This document shows, one piece after another, positions 34,801-47,945 of a stretch of 64,000 nt of DNA. Source of the DNA: Ceratodon purpureus. Taxonomy: Eukaryota > Streptophyta > Bryopsida > Pseudoditrichales > Ditrichaceae. Under the pieces are notes generated by a model. That model had not been told where the DNA came from. It saw only the letters and a list, made by a program, of their open reading frames with translations, and did no database searches. The DNA lies in the NCBI GenBank assembly GCA_014871385.1, contig CM026424.1:12619115-12683114 (forward strand), in the 5' to 3' direction. Both the position numbers and the translations under genes were made by a program. Positions within the stretch are counted from its first letter, which is position 1. Every line of letters begins with the position of its first letter.

Positions 34801-37800
34801 GATAGACGGACGCCACCTGAATCCAGGGGTGGCAATTCCCAGGCAGCGGTGCCAGTGATGAGACATCGTAAGAGGACGGGGAGGTTTTACGTTTGCAAGT
34901 GCTGGTACGCCGATTCTGGGGATGGTGCAAGTGCGTGATTGGATTCATGTGAGGTTGTGTTCCTGGACTGTTTGGCGCAGGTATTCGACGATGTTGGCTG
35001 AAAACCTTGCGGATGTCATACCTGCACATGAGCCCCAGAGCGTTGTGCCATTGTCTCTAGTGGGGAAGGATGGTTCCGGTGGTGATGGAAGAGTGCCGGG
35101 AGCAGCGTCGGAACCCGTCGATGGTGGGAAAGGCGATGAGTTGGAAGGGGCCGTGAGGATGGAGATCGAGGGGGATGGTGATGGCGACTTTACGGTGGAG
35201 GACGAGGCGGAACAAGTAAGCAATGGGTCGATTTTCGTTTCCTTGTCCACGACTGTCAAAATGCATGGCCAGATGCTTGGGTTTGGGATCAAATTGGTGA
35301 GAGTGTTGCCAATGCCGTGATCGGAACCGTGAGTCTGACGCGCATTATCTTGGCATGCTCAGGAGGACGACGAAGGCACATTGGAAGCGGATGAAGCATT
35401 GATAACAGAAGAGGAAAGGAAGGAGGAGCTGAGTGCACTGCAAAGGGAGAGCGAGCTTCCGCTGGAAGATCTTCTGAACGCGTACAAACTGATGAGAGGT
35501 TGGTCTTCGTCGTGGCTTGTCGCAGAGGTTTTTCGGTCGCACAGGACGAGGTCCTTGAGCGTGGTGTAGTGGATAGGACGGGGAAGGTCAGCTTGATTTT
35601 GTCCCTGCTTTCGAATAGCATGTTGTCGGAAGCATGGTGCCTGTCTGGGTTGTGAAGGCCGCGGCGGGTTTTAGCAGTGGGCCTGGAACTCTGTGTCCGT
35701 TAACGGGTGCTAGATGGACGTGAGAGAAGGAGGCCTTTTCTAGAGGTTCGTCTTAGGGAGTAGGATACCATGCGTTGGAAGTGGTTACTGGATCGTGGTA
35801 GACAAACCTGGCTGGCAGGTGGAGGAGCGGGAGAGGAGTCTGAATTGGAGTGGATTGTTTGGATGATTTTGCAGGAGAGTCTGGGAGCGAGGTGGAGGAT
35901 GAGGAGGAGGATGACAGTGGGGAAACAGACGAGGATGACGGCAGCGTCGAGGGGGAGGAGGCATCGGAGGATGGCACTGGTGCGGCTAGCGGGGAAGCGG
36001 TGGTTACCGATGAGTCGAAGAGAAGCGCCGTCTTTGCTTCAGAAGGGGCCGGTGCGGGTTCATCGTACGCGAGAGGGCTTGAACAGCAGGAGTCATTGGA
36101 GGGAGGTCTGGGTTCTAGCGGTGGCGGGCACGGTGGTAAGACTGGTACAGTTCCCTGTGCGAGAGCCCGAGGCCCTTTCACAGAGAGAGGCCCAAGCGAG
36201 GTCGCCGGAAACTTGACGAAGCTCGTGGTTGAGCTGACCGATGGAAGTTTGGAACCCGATGGTGGGTCGTCAGGCGAGGTGAACAGCCCGAAGCGTTTGA
36301 TTGAGCGAACCGGGGTGTTGCAGGTATGTACTCCCGCGTAGTAGCGATCAGCTGTAGGATCGGTCTGGGATTTGGTGTAAGTGCACGGCTTGGACCCCAG
36401 GGTTTGACTGTGTTGTGTTGGCGTATTGAGTGGTCGGACCAGGAAGCTGGGCGGGGTTTACCAAAGCGAGAATAGTCGCTGGAAGGCTGTGTGATAGACA
36501 TGAAGCCAGTATGCGGGCGTGCATGTCACAGTTATCCCACATAGCTACTGGCTAAATACAGTTTGATTGATGTGGGACGTGTGTTGTGCAGGATGACAAG
36601 GAGTACATCCCGGCAGCAGGGAATGACGAGGTAAGGTTACGAGAGCATTCTGTAGGGTCAGGTCTTCTGTTGCAGGTGAAGCATTATGTGCGCTTTCCAT
36701 GCAGGTTGGGTGCAGTGGTATACGAGTTAAGACGCGAGTGGAGTTGTGAGTGCTGTGCAAGGACGAGTGGTCGTGTTTCTGTTTTAAGGGGTGCCCTGGT
36801 GTGCAAAGCTGGTGTGTCCGGTTTGTTGTGATGGTGTTGTTGCATTTGGAGGTATTCCTGGAAGCGTCTGTGTCTGGACTTTGGTAGCTCTGTCTGTCTC
36901 CGCGGATGCACAGGAGCTGAGTTCGCAGGCCGTGGTGCACACGGGCTGTTGTGGTCCAGAGGATGAAGTGGGTCTATGTGGCGGAGCATGTGAGGTTCGA
37001 AGTGCAAGCTGATGGTTGGGTACGTGTTGGCACAGGATGACGATGAGAGGACTCTGGAGGAAGAGGACCGAATCGCCGAGGAGGAGGGTGACGAGAACGC
37101 GAACGAGGTGAGTGATGCTGTGTGTTGTGGTTGTGGTGGCCGCCGAGTCTGAGGTGTTGGTAAGAGCATTGGGTTTATATGCGGCGGTAGGCGGTCGGTA
37201 ACTGGCAGGCATGAGATAGTTGGTGGGGTTTGGCCGTACCGGCATGGGTTGCTTGTTATGTGGGAGGCACTGGGTTGATCCTTGGTCGTGTGGTGGTGAT
37301 GGTGGTGTTGTAGATCGATGAACTGATGCTGGAGAGCGAAATGCCGTTGGAAGAGCTGTTGGCGAAGTACAGATCTGTAAGTGATGCCGAGCGGCTGTTG
37401 TGCTTCGTTCGCTGTTTCAAGATTTGCACGTGATATGTAGTATTGGGTGTCGAGAGGGGTGCTGGAGCGGTAGAATGGCGATGCCATCAGAAAGAGCGTC
37501 GCGGATGCCTGTCCGGATCAGTGCAAAGCCCAGTGACAGTGATGTTCGGGGTTGTTGGACTTGAGAGGCTATGAAGCGGCGTGGTGGCTTGGCCGTGTCC
37601 AATGTACTAGAGCTTGATCATTGTTTGCAGGACACGATCTGGTCGGAAAGGCCGCCATGATTTGAGAGGAGGTGCCGTATCTGGTGTTTCGCGAGGAGTG
37701 ATGGTATTCGAGATGTTGGTGAGTGCAGTGCGTAGCGTAGTTGGAGTGTGGGACGCGATGTGGTGATGGCGCTGATGTAGTGATGTGTTGTGGGCAGGAT

Positions 37801-40800
37801 GTGAACGATGAGGGAGAAGATAGTGACGAGTTTTCAGTGGATCGGCGGGATCGGACCAGTGAAGCCGGCACGAGTGGGAGTAGTAGCGAGGAGGATGATG
37901 TGGACGGGGAAGCGGATGACTTTTCGGACGCAAGGGAGAGGATGGGGGAACCGAGCACAAGCGGGCGGGAGCGAGAGCCCGTGTTGTTGAGCGGAGCGGG
38001 TATCTCTCGGGTGATAAACACGGTGGAGGTGAAGCGAGAGATCGTGGAGACAAGATTGGTGAGCAAGCCCGTGGGAGCGTCTGAGAAGGTGTGCCTTGTA
38101 GAGAATAGTGGGTGGATGATATTTGAGGGAGAGGAGTGGTGCTCGTGGCTGTGATGTTGTAGGGGTGGTTAAAGAGGTGGCCCTTGTAGAGGGGTCGATG
38201 GCCTCGCGTAGCCTTCAGTATGCACTCGGATTTTGGGGAATGCGGAGTTCGTGGCGATCTGCCTAGACCGCCATGATTCGGGTGGCTACTGTCCTTGGTT
38301 GTGGAAAATGTGAGGGGTTTCCGGTCCAGTCCGCTGATGGTGTGTGGGTGGACGGTGCTGTGCAATGTGGCAGATGGACGTGCAGGGGAAGGTGTTGTAT
38401 TCCGAGGCCCACAATACTGGGAGGAACGGGTTCTCGGGAGCAGGGTCTTCGAAGAGTGGGGCGTCGTCGACATCGCTGCTGCTGGGAGGGGGCGGTGAGG
38501 TGGATGCCGAGACAGCTGCAGCTGTTGCAAAGGTGAGCGAGGCCGCGAGGCGGCGAGGCGATCGTATGATGAGGAGGTCAGCGAATGCAAGTGGAGGCGG
38601 CGAGGTTGGCAGCAAGTCAGAGGTGGGGACGATTCTGGGAACGGGAGGGGCAAAGGGGAGGCGAGCAGGTGATGGGAGTCTCTCCCCGCGGGGCGTGTCT
38701 CTTGCAGTAGAAGGTGATCCGAGTAGACATCCAGCAGATGCGGCGAGATTCGACAGCATGGCGGCGAACGGAGGTGTGGGAGGCGAGTCGGAGAATGTGG
38801 GTGACGGAGCGTTGGTGGAGTCTGACGTGGGCACGGAGGGCAAAGCAGAGGACGGGTTGGACGTGATCCGTGGGTTGGGTCCCGGTGAAGGTGGGAGTGC
38901 AGATGTGGCGGGCGCAGAAGCGGAGAACGTGGAGGTGGGGGAGGAGAAGAACAGCGAGGAGAGGCTGGCCGACTTTGCTGCGGCCGCTCAGTCAGCGCAA
39001 CCCACGGGGTACACATTCTCGACGACGAAAGTGAAGACGAAGCTGCCGTTTCTGCTGAAGCACTCGCTGCGGGAGTACCAGCACATCGGGCTGGATTGGC
39101 TGGTGACGATGTACGAGAAGCGGCTGAACGGGATCCTGGCAGACGAGATGGGGCTGGGGAAGACGATCATGACGATCGCACTGCTGGCGCACCTGGCGTG
39201 CGAGAAAGGCATATGGGGTCCGCATCTGATCGTGGTGCCGACGAGCGTGATGTTGAACTGGGAGACGGAGTTCATGAAATGGTGCCCGGCGTTCAAGATA
39301 CTGACGTACTTCGGGAGCGCCAAGGAAAGGAAGGTGAAGCGACAGGGATGGTCGAGAGCGAACTCGTTCCACGTGTGCATCACGACGTACCGGCTGGTGA
39401 TACAGGACGCGAAGGCATTCAAGCGGAAGAAGTGGAAGTACCTGATACTGGACGAGGCGCATCTGATCAAGAACTGGAAGTCGCAGAGATGGCAGACGCT
39501 GCTGAACTTCAACTCGAAGCGGCGGATCCTTCTGACGGGGACTCCTCTGCAGAACGATCTGATGGAGCTGTGGTCTCTCATGCACTTCCTGATGCCTCAC
39601 GTGTTCCAGTCTCATCAGGAGTTCCGCGACTGGTTTTCGAATCCGATAACGGGGATGGTGGAGGGCGAGGACCAGGTATTGACGCGGGCGTGTTGGGTTG
39701 TGGAGCATAGTGGGGATGTTGGGGGTGGGGGGCACTGATTGCGTGTGTGAGTAAGGATGGGATCTGAGCGTGTGATTGTTTCCAGGTGAACAAGGAGCTG
39801 GTGGATCGGTTGCACAACGTGCTGCGGCCTTTCCTGCTGCGACGGTTGAAGAAGGACGTGGAGAAGCAGCTGCCGGGGAAGTTCGAGCACGTGATACGAT
39901 GCCGTCTGTCGAAGCGGCAGCGGAATCTGTACGAGGACTTCATGGCGAGCTCGGACACGCAGGCGACTCTGTCGAGCGGCAACTTTCTGGGCCTGATCAA
40001 CGTGCTGATGCAGCTGCGGAAGGTGTGCAATCATCCGGACCTGTTCGAGGGTCGGCCGATCGTCTCTTCGTTCGACATGCCGGGCATGGAGGTGCATCTG
40101 AGCTCTGCGGCGTGCTCGGCGATGTGTAGGAGCCCGTTGGAAGGGGTGGACATGGAGACGCTGAACCTGCAGTTCAGTGGGCTGAGCGGGGCGATGAGCA
40201 ATTGGGAGGCAGAGGAGGTGGCGACGATAAAGACTCCGGGTCCGGTGATCGTGGAACTGGCGAGCACGGGCGTGGACACGTGGGAGCAGCATCAGTCGAA
40301 GCACAAGCCGAGCAGGGAGGTTCGGAGCGTGATGGAGGAGATCCATTCGGTGCTGAGGGGGGAGAGGGAGAGGCGGAGGCGAGAGAGGGTGGTGGCACTG
40401 TGGATGGTGAACGAGTTGCGGTGCGGGCGGCAGCCGGTGTACGGGGCGGACTTTCTGAAGAGCGTGGAGGTGCTGCATCCGGTGCACGACGTGCACAGGG
40501 TGGAGGGCAATCCGAGGCGGTACCTGGAGTTCTCGAGCATCGTGTCGGAGATGGTGCAGCTGCCTCTGACGCGGTGCGAACGCGTGATGGATGTGGTGAC
40601 CTCGTTCATGTTCGCGATTCCGGCCGCCCGGGCGCCGCTTCCCGTGGCTTGGTGCAGCCACGCGATAGGTGGGGGGCCGGCGTTGAGGCAGTCGATCTCG
40701 GAGGAGGTGCTGCAAGAGGCGAGCAGCATGCTGGTGCCTCTTCGGCCGGTGGTGGTGAGACGGCAGCTGTTCTTCCCCGATCGGAGGCTGCTGCAGTTCG

Positions 40801-43800
40801 ACTGCGGGAAGCTGCAGGAGCTGGCGGTGCTACTCCGGAGGCTGAAGTCGGAGGGGCACAGGGCGCTGATCTTCACGCAGATGACGAAGATGCTGGACGT
40901 GTTGGAGTCGTTCATCAACCTGTACGGGTACACGTACATGCGGCTGGACGGGTCGACGAAGCCAGAGCAGCGGCAGATTCTGATGCAGCGGTTCAACACG
41001 AATCCGAAGATATTTCTGTTCATTCTGTCGACGCGGAGCGGGGGCGTGGGGATCAACCTGGTGGGCGCGGACACGGTGATCTTCTACGACAGCGATTGGA
41101 ATCCAGCGATGGACTTGCAAGCCCAGGATAGGTGTCACCGGATCGGGCAGACCCGAGAGGTGCACATATACCGGCTGATCAGCGAGAGCACGATCGAGGA
41201 GAACATCCTGAAGAAGGCGAATCAGAAGCGGATCCTGGACGATCTGGTGATCCAGAGCGGGAGCTACAACACGGACTTCTTCAAGAAGTTGGACCCGATG
41301 GAGCTGTTCTCCGGGCTGAAGGGGGTGAAGGTGGGTGGATCCGCGGGCAAGGGTTCTGGAGCGACGGGCGGGGCGGGTTCCGGCGGTGGGACCCCGGACG
41401 CGGCGTCGGCGAAGGCGTTCGAACAGAAGGAGCTGTCGAATGCGGAAGTGGAAGCCGCGCTGAAGAATGCGGAAGACGAGGCAGACTACATGGCGATGAA
41501 GCGAGTGGAGCAGGAAGAGGCCGCGGAGCATCAAGAGTTCACGGAGGAGGTGTTCGCCGGAAACTTGGACGACGAAGATCTGGCGGACGACTTGGACGAG
41601 AACGGGAGAAGCGGAAGGCCTCCGAGCGACGTTGCGGTGGCGGGCGGTCCTGCAGCAGGGGGGGAGAGAGTCGCGGAAGAGGGTGGGGCGGTGGTGGGAA
41701 CAGAGGAGCTACCCTTTGGGGAGTCTTCGATTCTGGCCACCGAGGCAGACGAGGAGATGGACATGCTCGCGGACGTGCGGCAGATGGCAGCTGCGGCAGC
41801 AGCATCCGGACGAGGGAGCGGATCGTTCGAGGACCAGCTGCGTCCAGTGGAGCGGTATGCCATGCGATTCTTGGAGCTATGGGACCCCCGGGTGGATAAC
41901 TTGGCCGTGGTAGCACAGGTACTGTGTGGGGCGTTCAGAGACCTGGTGACTGCAGTCTGGGGTGTGTGTGGAAGTGCATAGATTGGTGGGGTTGTAGGTC
42001 CTCGATGTGTGTGTCGGCTCGGGTTTGTGTCGGGACTTGGAGTTATTTGGGGGTGGTGAAATGCATGACGACATGGTAAGGTGTGCGAGGCAAGTGGATT
42101 GGGGCTGTTTTGGCATTGCACATGTTGCTGCAGATTAGTTGGTGAGCATTTCCGATGATGCCCTGACGAAGGGGTGTAGGAAGAACAACATAGTTACAGC
42201 GTGCAGTGCAGTTCAGTGCCGGTGTGAATTGGATGAATAGTTGGAGTCGCAGGCGACCGTATCGTGCGTTGCTGGATTGATCCGTGGATTCGCACTGGAA
42301 GAGCATTGGGATCGCAGTTGTCTGAGATGTATGCGTGGTGAATGCAGGTGGCATTCGAGGAGAAGGAGTGGGAACTGGATCAACTAGAGAAGCTGAAGGA
42401 GGAGCAGGAAGCAGAGATTGACGAGGACAATGAGCCTTTGTTTTACGAAAGTACGTGTTGAGCGTTTCTTTCTGCAATTTGAAGTTGTGTGAGTGGGAGG
42501 TGAGAGTTTGTTGACGAGGGGTAGGACGATGCGGGTGCGTGGTTGAGCTCAGAGCGGAGAAGTTGTGTGCTGAGAGCTTGGAGCTTTCTGTTTGTTTGTG
42601 TGTTACGTTGTCGTGATGCAAATGCTGGAGGGACAGGCCTGTTGTTTTGTGATCTGTGGTCTGTGGTGGGCGAGTTGCATGGTCGTTCTGTGCGTGAGCA
42701 ATTCCGGGATTGCGTGGTTGTGCGGTCGAGTTGGCAGTGGTGCTCATCGGTAGGATAGGATTGTTTCGCGGTTGTTGTGGATTGAAGCATGGGGAGGGGC
42801 GTGTGGAATGACCGTGCTTGTCTTGAATGTATTGCAGCTTGGGACACAGCATTAGCTGATGAGGCGTATCGCCAGCAAGTCGATATCCTCGCTCAGCAAC
42901 AGGTTTGCACTGCACCGCACTGCAACTTTGGGAGGCTGGTTTGGATGCTTTCAGAAAGTTCAGCAAGGGTTGGTGTTTTTGTGTGTATCATTGTACCATG
43001 GAATGGTTGGTCGGGGGAGGCTGGTCTCTCATCGTTCGTAGTAGGCGAGATACATCGGATTATGTTTTGGGAGTGATAGAAGTTGATGCAGCCGAGTGGC
43101 TCTGAGGCCGTCTGTGTTGAGCAGGAACAGAAGCAGTTGGAATGGGAAGCAATGGAGGAAGAGATGCGTGATGCCGACAGGTGAGTTTCCCTTTCAAGCT
43201 GGTCATGTATGAGATGCAGTATTCGTGGGATGGAGGGTGCTCTGAGTATTAGTGTGTGGTGGAGTCGAGGAATAGAGACGGCGGCTCTGGCATAGAAGTG
43301 TGTGGTGGCTGTCGTGGTCGTCTGGGATGGTGTGGCACTGGGTTGTAGAGTTTTGATGGGGGTGAAGGTCGTATTTGATGATGACGTTCGATGGTGTGTG
43401 GATGAGCTGGAGCAGGGCCCTGGCTGAAGCTGCGGCGACGGTGAGAGGTGCTGAGAACTTCACGCTGAAGTCGAAGGGGAAGAAGAAGTCGAAGAAGGCG
43501 AAGTTCAAATCTCTGGCGGAGGGCTCTCTGGTGTCCGATACGGAGGATAACTCCGTGGGAGAGGATTACCACGCGGAAGCGGGCGGCGACCCTTCGTACG
43601 GGGATGAGCAGTCGGAGATGATGCATCTGCCTCATCGGAGCCTGTCTCAGAGAAAGCGAAAGGCACCGAAGTTACTGGAGGAAGAGATGTCGGCGGACAA
43701 GCAATCGAAGAAGGTGAAGAAGGATCAGTCGGTGAGGGAGAAAGGAACGGGCGCGGACAAGGTTGTTTCTGAACTGGTGGTCCAATGGTGTGTGTGTAGA

Positions 43801-46800
43801 GGGAGTTGGGGGTAGGAGTATGGTACAAGTATTGGAAGCGTGCAGAGTTGCAGGTTTGCGAGGCGTAGGTGGTGTAGGTTTGCATGAGCGTGGGTGAAGC
43901 AGCATGCGTTGAGGCGCACGCGCATTGGGGTGGGGCATCCTCCATGGGTGCGGCACTGACTTGTTTTGGAAACGATTTGTGCGTGTTTTGCAGGGCAAGG
44001 GGAGGGCGCGGACGTTCGAGGACAGCTTGTTCAGAACAATCTTCGGCATTTCCAGCGACCATAAACAGTCGGGTGGCGGGCGGCAGGATGGCGATGGGAC
44101 GGGAGGCGGGTCGTCGAGCGGTGGCGGGCATGGCGGTGGTGCGAGCAGCGGGAAGGAGAAGTTGGGGAAACTGTCGATCTCAGGAACGGTGGCGAAGAAG
44201 GGACCGCTGGTGATGCTGGAGAAGGAACGGAAGAAGGATAGTGTGAGGTCCGTGGAGCAGCTCCCCCCTGCGTCACCGTGGACGCACGGCGAGGATGCTG
44301 TGCTGTGCGCGGTGGTGCACGAGTACGGAGGGAACTGGCACCTGGCGAGCGATGCACTGGCAGGGGGACCCGACGGTGGTGTGTACAGAGGGCGACACCG
44401 TCATCCGATTCACTGCAGGGAGCGGTTCCGGCAGCTGCTGGCTCAGAATGTGGCCGCAGCGAGCGGGGATCCAACCAGCGAGAAGAGTGCACAGAACGCG
44501 GCGACGAATGCGCAGCTGAGAGTGACAGAGGTAGGCATGGGTGACGTGGGGATGGCGTTGATCGTGCAGCATGTGGGAGGGGCATGAGGATTGTGGCGAG
44601 GGTGAGAGTGGCTGATCGTGATTGAGTTGGGTGTTTCAGGAACACACGAAGCGGCTACTGGACGCAGTGTTGCAGCTGCCAGAGCAGGAGCTTCTCCTGC
44701 AGCGGCATTTTGTGGCCGCGTTGGCGGCAGTACAGAATTGGGCGAAGGTGGGTCCGCAGCTTGAGTCGGAGAGGGTGGGCGGAGGAGGTGCTGCGGACTC
44801 GCCGTGCGGCGGGCGCACCTTCATCTCGCTGAAGAGTCTGGTGAAGCCGCAGGCGGCGGCGAGCAAGATTGGGGGCGGGAAGTTGTCCCCTCGTGAAGTG
44901 TCGGCGGCCTTGGTGCAGGCAGAAAGAGAGAACAAATCTGTGAGTAATCAAGCCACGGTGAAGCCGCATGCGAAGGGGCTGGTTCCGAAGCATGCGGGCG
45001 TGGCGGGGGAGAACGAGGGCTTCAGCGTGGCGCAGTTCCTGGTTGGGTCTCCCGTGCAGGGCGAGTCCGGCGCAGGCGAGGGCGGGAGTGGTTTGCAGGC
45101 ACAAAGCGTGGCTTCGGCGGTGACCCTGGAGGATTTGCTGGGGTTCACTCCACCGTCGCCTGCCGCTGGTGTGAGTGTGAAGGCCGTGCGGCATCTGGCA
45201 GAAATGTTGGTGGGGAATCGGTTCAGGTGGGTATATCCTCTCTCTTTCGCCTTTGCATGTTAGCGACATCGTGGGAATCTGGTAGTGGACCCAGGGATGT
45301 GGTGGTAGGTTGGGCGTAGGGATTGGTATCCGGAGAAAATGTGGAGGATGCATGGTCGGGTTCCACAGGTGGCAGGAGGTGCAGAGTGTGCTTGATGCGT
45401 GGAGTTGACTTGGCCTGTTGTGCCGGTAGGCGTGGATGGTGATGCTGTTGTGCGTTCTGACGGGGTGGCATGGTGCCGACAATCGCAGGTTTGCCTCGAA
45501 GATCGGGTGGGACGGAGCCATCCGCGACTGGGCCGCGGCCGGGGGCTCTGGCACAGGCGTGTTGGGGCTCCACATTCCTTCCAAGGGGAGAGGAGTTCCG
45601 AAGAAGAGGCCCGCCGGCGACCCAAGCAGACCCCCGAAAGCAAAAGCAGCGAAGACGTCGAAGTCGGACGCGAAGAAGGGGCCTGCGGACGCGACGGGCG
45701 AGGAGGCAGGTCCTCCATCGGGAGCGAACGGACAGGATTCGAGTGTCCCTGGAGGGCGAGACGCAGAGTCGAACGGGAAGGGGGCGGTGGCGGGAGCAGA
45801 GTGGGTTCGAAAGGCCGGCGTTAAGAAGCCGAAGAAGAAGGCTCCGAATTCCGCAGCGTCGACGTCACCACCCGGTTCGGGCGGATTGGACCTGAACGTC
45901 CAGCAGCCCGGCAGCCCGGCTCGGGGTGAGCGCTCTTCCAAGAGTGGGAAGAAGGGCAGCCCCGGAGTCAGAACACCGGGAGCTCCTAAGCCGGGGCAGA
46001 GGACGGAGAAGAAGGAGAAGTCGGTGAAGAAGGTGGCATCGCAATCCGGGCAGGCCACTGATTCTGAGGCAGGGTCTGGCCGTCGAGCGGGGTCGGGCAA
46101 CCCAGCGTCGGTGGGCAGAGACCTGAACGGCGGGAGCAGCAGAGAGGGTTCTTTGGGAGCAAGGGGAATAGATCTGAACGGGTCCAGCGACGACGACGTG
46201 ACGATCGTGGGGGTGTCACCCGGCAACCGATTCGATGGATTTGAGTCCCCTGTGGCAGCCCCAGCTCGGAAGCCGAAGATATATCGACATGCGACGAAGA
46301 GGTCGGAGGCGGCGGGGTCAGCGGAGCCAAACCTGGCGGAGTACGGAGGGGACGTGGAGGAGCTGGGGTTCCCAGCGTTGAGGTCGAGCGGAGCGGGTTT
46401 TGGAGCCCTCCACGGCGAGGATTCGAGCTTAGCATCACACCTGATGAGCAGGCTGTCGGGGTCTTCAGGTCCGGACCTACTGTCGTTGGGCGTCCCCGAG
46501 CAACTGCACTGGCCTCCCGCAGCTGGCGCGTGGCCTCCCGTTCCGTCTCTGAATGATCTGGACTTCAGCGCAGAGCTGCCGTCGCTGCCGTTTTCGGAGG
46601 GCAAGCAGAGGCCGTCGGGGGCGGGGTCACCGGTGAGGGGCTCTCCTCCGGGGCGGGAAGCAGGGCGAAGCGTGGGAAGGGGTTCGTCCCCGAGCTTGGC
46701 GCGTTCGCAAACGTCGGGGCGGTCGTCGAGAGCGGGCCACGTGCAGGAGAACGGCGGGCAGGGGCCAGCATGGATGTTGGAGAGACAACCCCGAGGCGCT

Positions 46801-47178
46801 CCCAGCAGCGAGAGGCAGGGAGCGGGTCGAAGCAGTGTAGCCGGCGGAAGCGATCTTTCGAGAGCTGTGCTGCGTCTGGGTCCGTCAAGCCCCGTTCGAG
46901 GTGCATCGGTGTCCGGTGCTTCGGCGTCGCAGCAGCATCATCAGCGGCCCCATGCGTCGCCGGGTCGCAGCATGGCGGGGGCGTCGCTGTCCGGCAGGCG
47001 AACCCCTTCGCTGGGTCCGCAGATGTACCAGCCTGGAGCATTTCCAGATCGAGCATCGGGGCCAGAGTCGCCAGTGGACACGGGGCTGGCGCTGTCTCTG
47101 GGATCGGGCGCGCACAAGAAACAGGCGGGTCCGAGAGCAGCACGGGATGTGCAGCCACACCCGTCGTCAGGTCGGTAG
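31835..47178 (+). CDS. PIE1: PIE1, SWR1-complex Swi2/Snf2-family ATPase, complete, 21 exons
   Basis: Exons: 31835-33022, 33530-33637, 33886-33993, 34136-34216, 34568-34656, 34981-35215, 35363-35498, 35875-36323, 36592-36630, 37036-37107, 37314-37376, 37798-38058, 38386-39675, 39786-41918, 42348-42450, 42838-42902, 43125-43180, 43416-43761, 43994-44530, 44640-45226, 45489-47178. They join in frame (9636 nt, 3211 aa). PIE1 is the catalytic ATPase of SWR1, which exchanges H2A for H2A.Z in nucleosomes. Domains: AT-hook RGRPRK (74-79); HSA (about 397-500, KTHWDFVLEEMAWLAK); acidic linkers; split ATPase with Walker A DEMGLGKT (Lys1202), DEAH (1299-1302), TGTPLQND and RCHRIGQTR (about 1822); SANT (about 2368-2428, WTHGEDAVLCAVVHEYG). 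Sequence around the motor is near identical to Arabidopsis PIE1, which is about 2,055 aa; the extra length lies in the N-terminal exon and in Gly/Ser-rich C-terminal exons. The start codon is the least certain point. Confidence 0.93.
32510..32890 (+). repeat. in-frame tandem repeats in PIE1 exon 1
   Basis: About three to four diverged units of roughly 32 residues carry the core EKRVGGKSHRERRDGG or variants (EARVGAMSHREGSDAA, EKRVGGKSQRERTDAG). The repeat sits in the low-complexity N-terminal extension ahead of the HSA domain. The units differ from one another but keep the frame. Confidence 0.75.
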
Positions 47179-47945
47179 GGTGAGAGAGGGGCCGGGCGGG
47201 CCGTTGTATTTTTGGTGAGAGGCGGAGTGGCGATGGGTGGTGCAGTGAGTGGGGTGCATGGTGCATAAATTTTCCGGGAGTAGCGAAATTTTGGGCCGGA
47301 AGGCCCGTGTAGGAATACGTGAAGATACTGAGCAGTGCTCGTGTTAATTCTTTCTCTTTTCTCTTTTTTCTTTCAAATGAATTCCATTTTCGATTCATAT
47401 GGTGGGTCGCGGAATTGCTTTCGTGGATCATGGATTGCGGGCAGTGCGTGGTGACACACTGTAGTGGTTGTTTTGTGTGGCTGGCGCGTGAATGGCGAAG
47501 TGTAGGGGTGTGTGAGTTGTGGGTGTCGATGTTTGATTATGCAACGTGAAGTTGCTCACACCTTTTTGGGGGGGTGGGGATTGAAAGAGCATGGAACGAA
47601 TACTGACTTGTAGGAGTGATACAGAGGAGAAGCTGATGTAGGCTTATATATGCCAAGTGAGTAGTGTGCATTTGTCTTGTTCGTATTTTATGACAGACGC
47701 GATTGTTTCCGTTGCACTCATGATTCTGACTGTGACTCTTTGTGTCAGTTTTAGTTGCGAAGTCCTGTCTCAGCAGGTGCGGAATCCCCGAACCGGGTAT
47801 GGCTTTTGGAAATGCCGCAGATGATTTTACCTTATTTTGAGGGTTTGCAGTTGGGTCGAATTGTTCACGTTCTCTTTTGTCCGTTCGTCCGTTCCGAGTT
47901 TCGGATTCTGGTTATGGTCCTTGACACCTGAAGGTGCTCAAGCCT
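47179..47945 (+). other. PIE1 3'-UTR and downstream DNA
   Basis: GC content falls back within about 500 bases of the stop codon. No AATAAA is found close by. There is no other gene. Confidence 0.5.

Noticed and set aside
37607-39016. 469-codon minus-strand open frame opposite PIE1
   Set aside because: Shadow of GC-rich PIE1 exons and introns. It is Ser/Pro/Arg-rich low complexity, spans real introns, and has no motif.
40202-41131. 309-codon plus-strand frame inside PIE1 exon 14
   Set aside because: Alternative frame of the conserved helicase exon; Gly/Arg/Ala-rich, without homology.
44655-46604. 649-codon minus-strand open frame opposite PIE1 3' exons
   Set aside because: Crosses the PIE1 intron between 45,226 and 45,489 and lies opposite strongly supported coding sequence.
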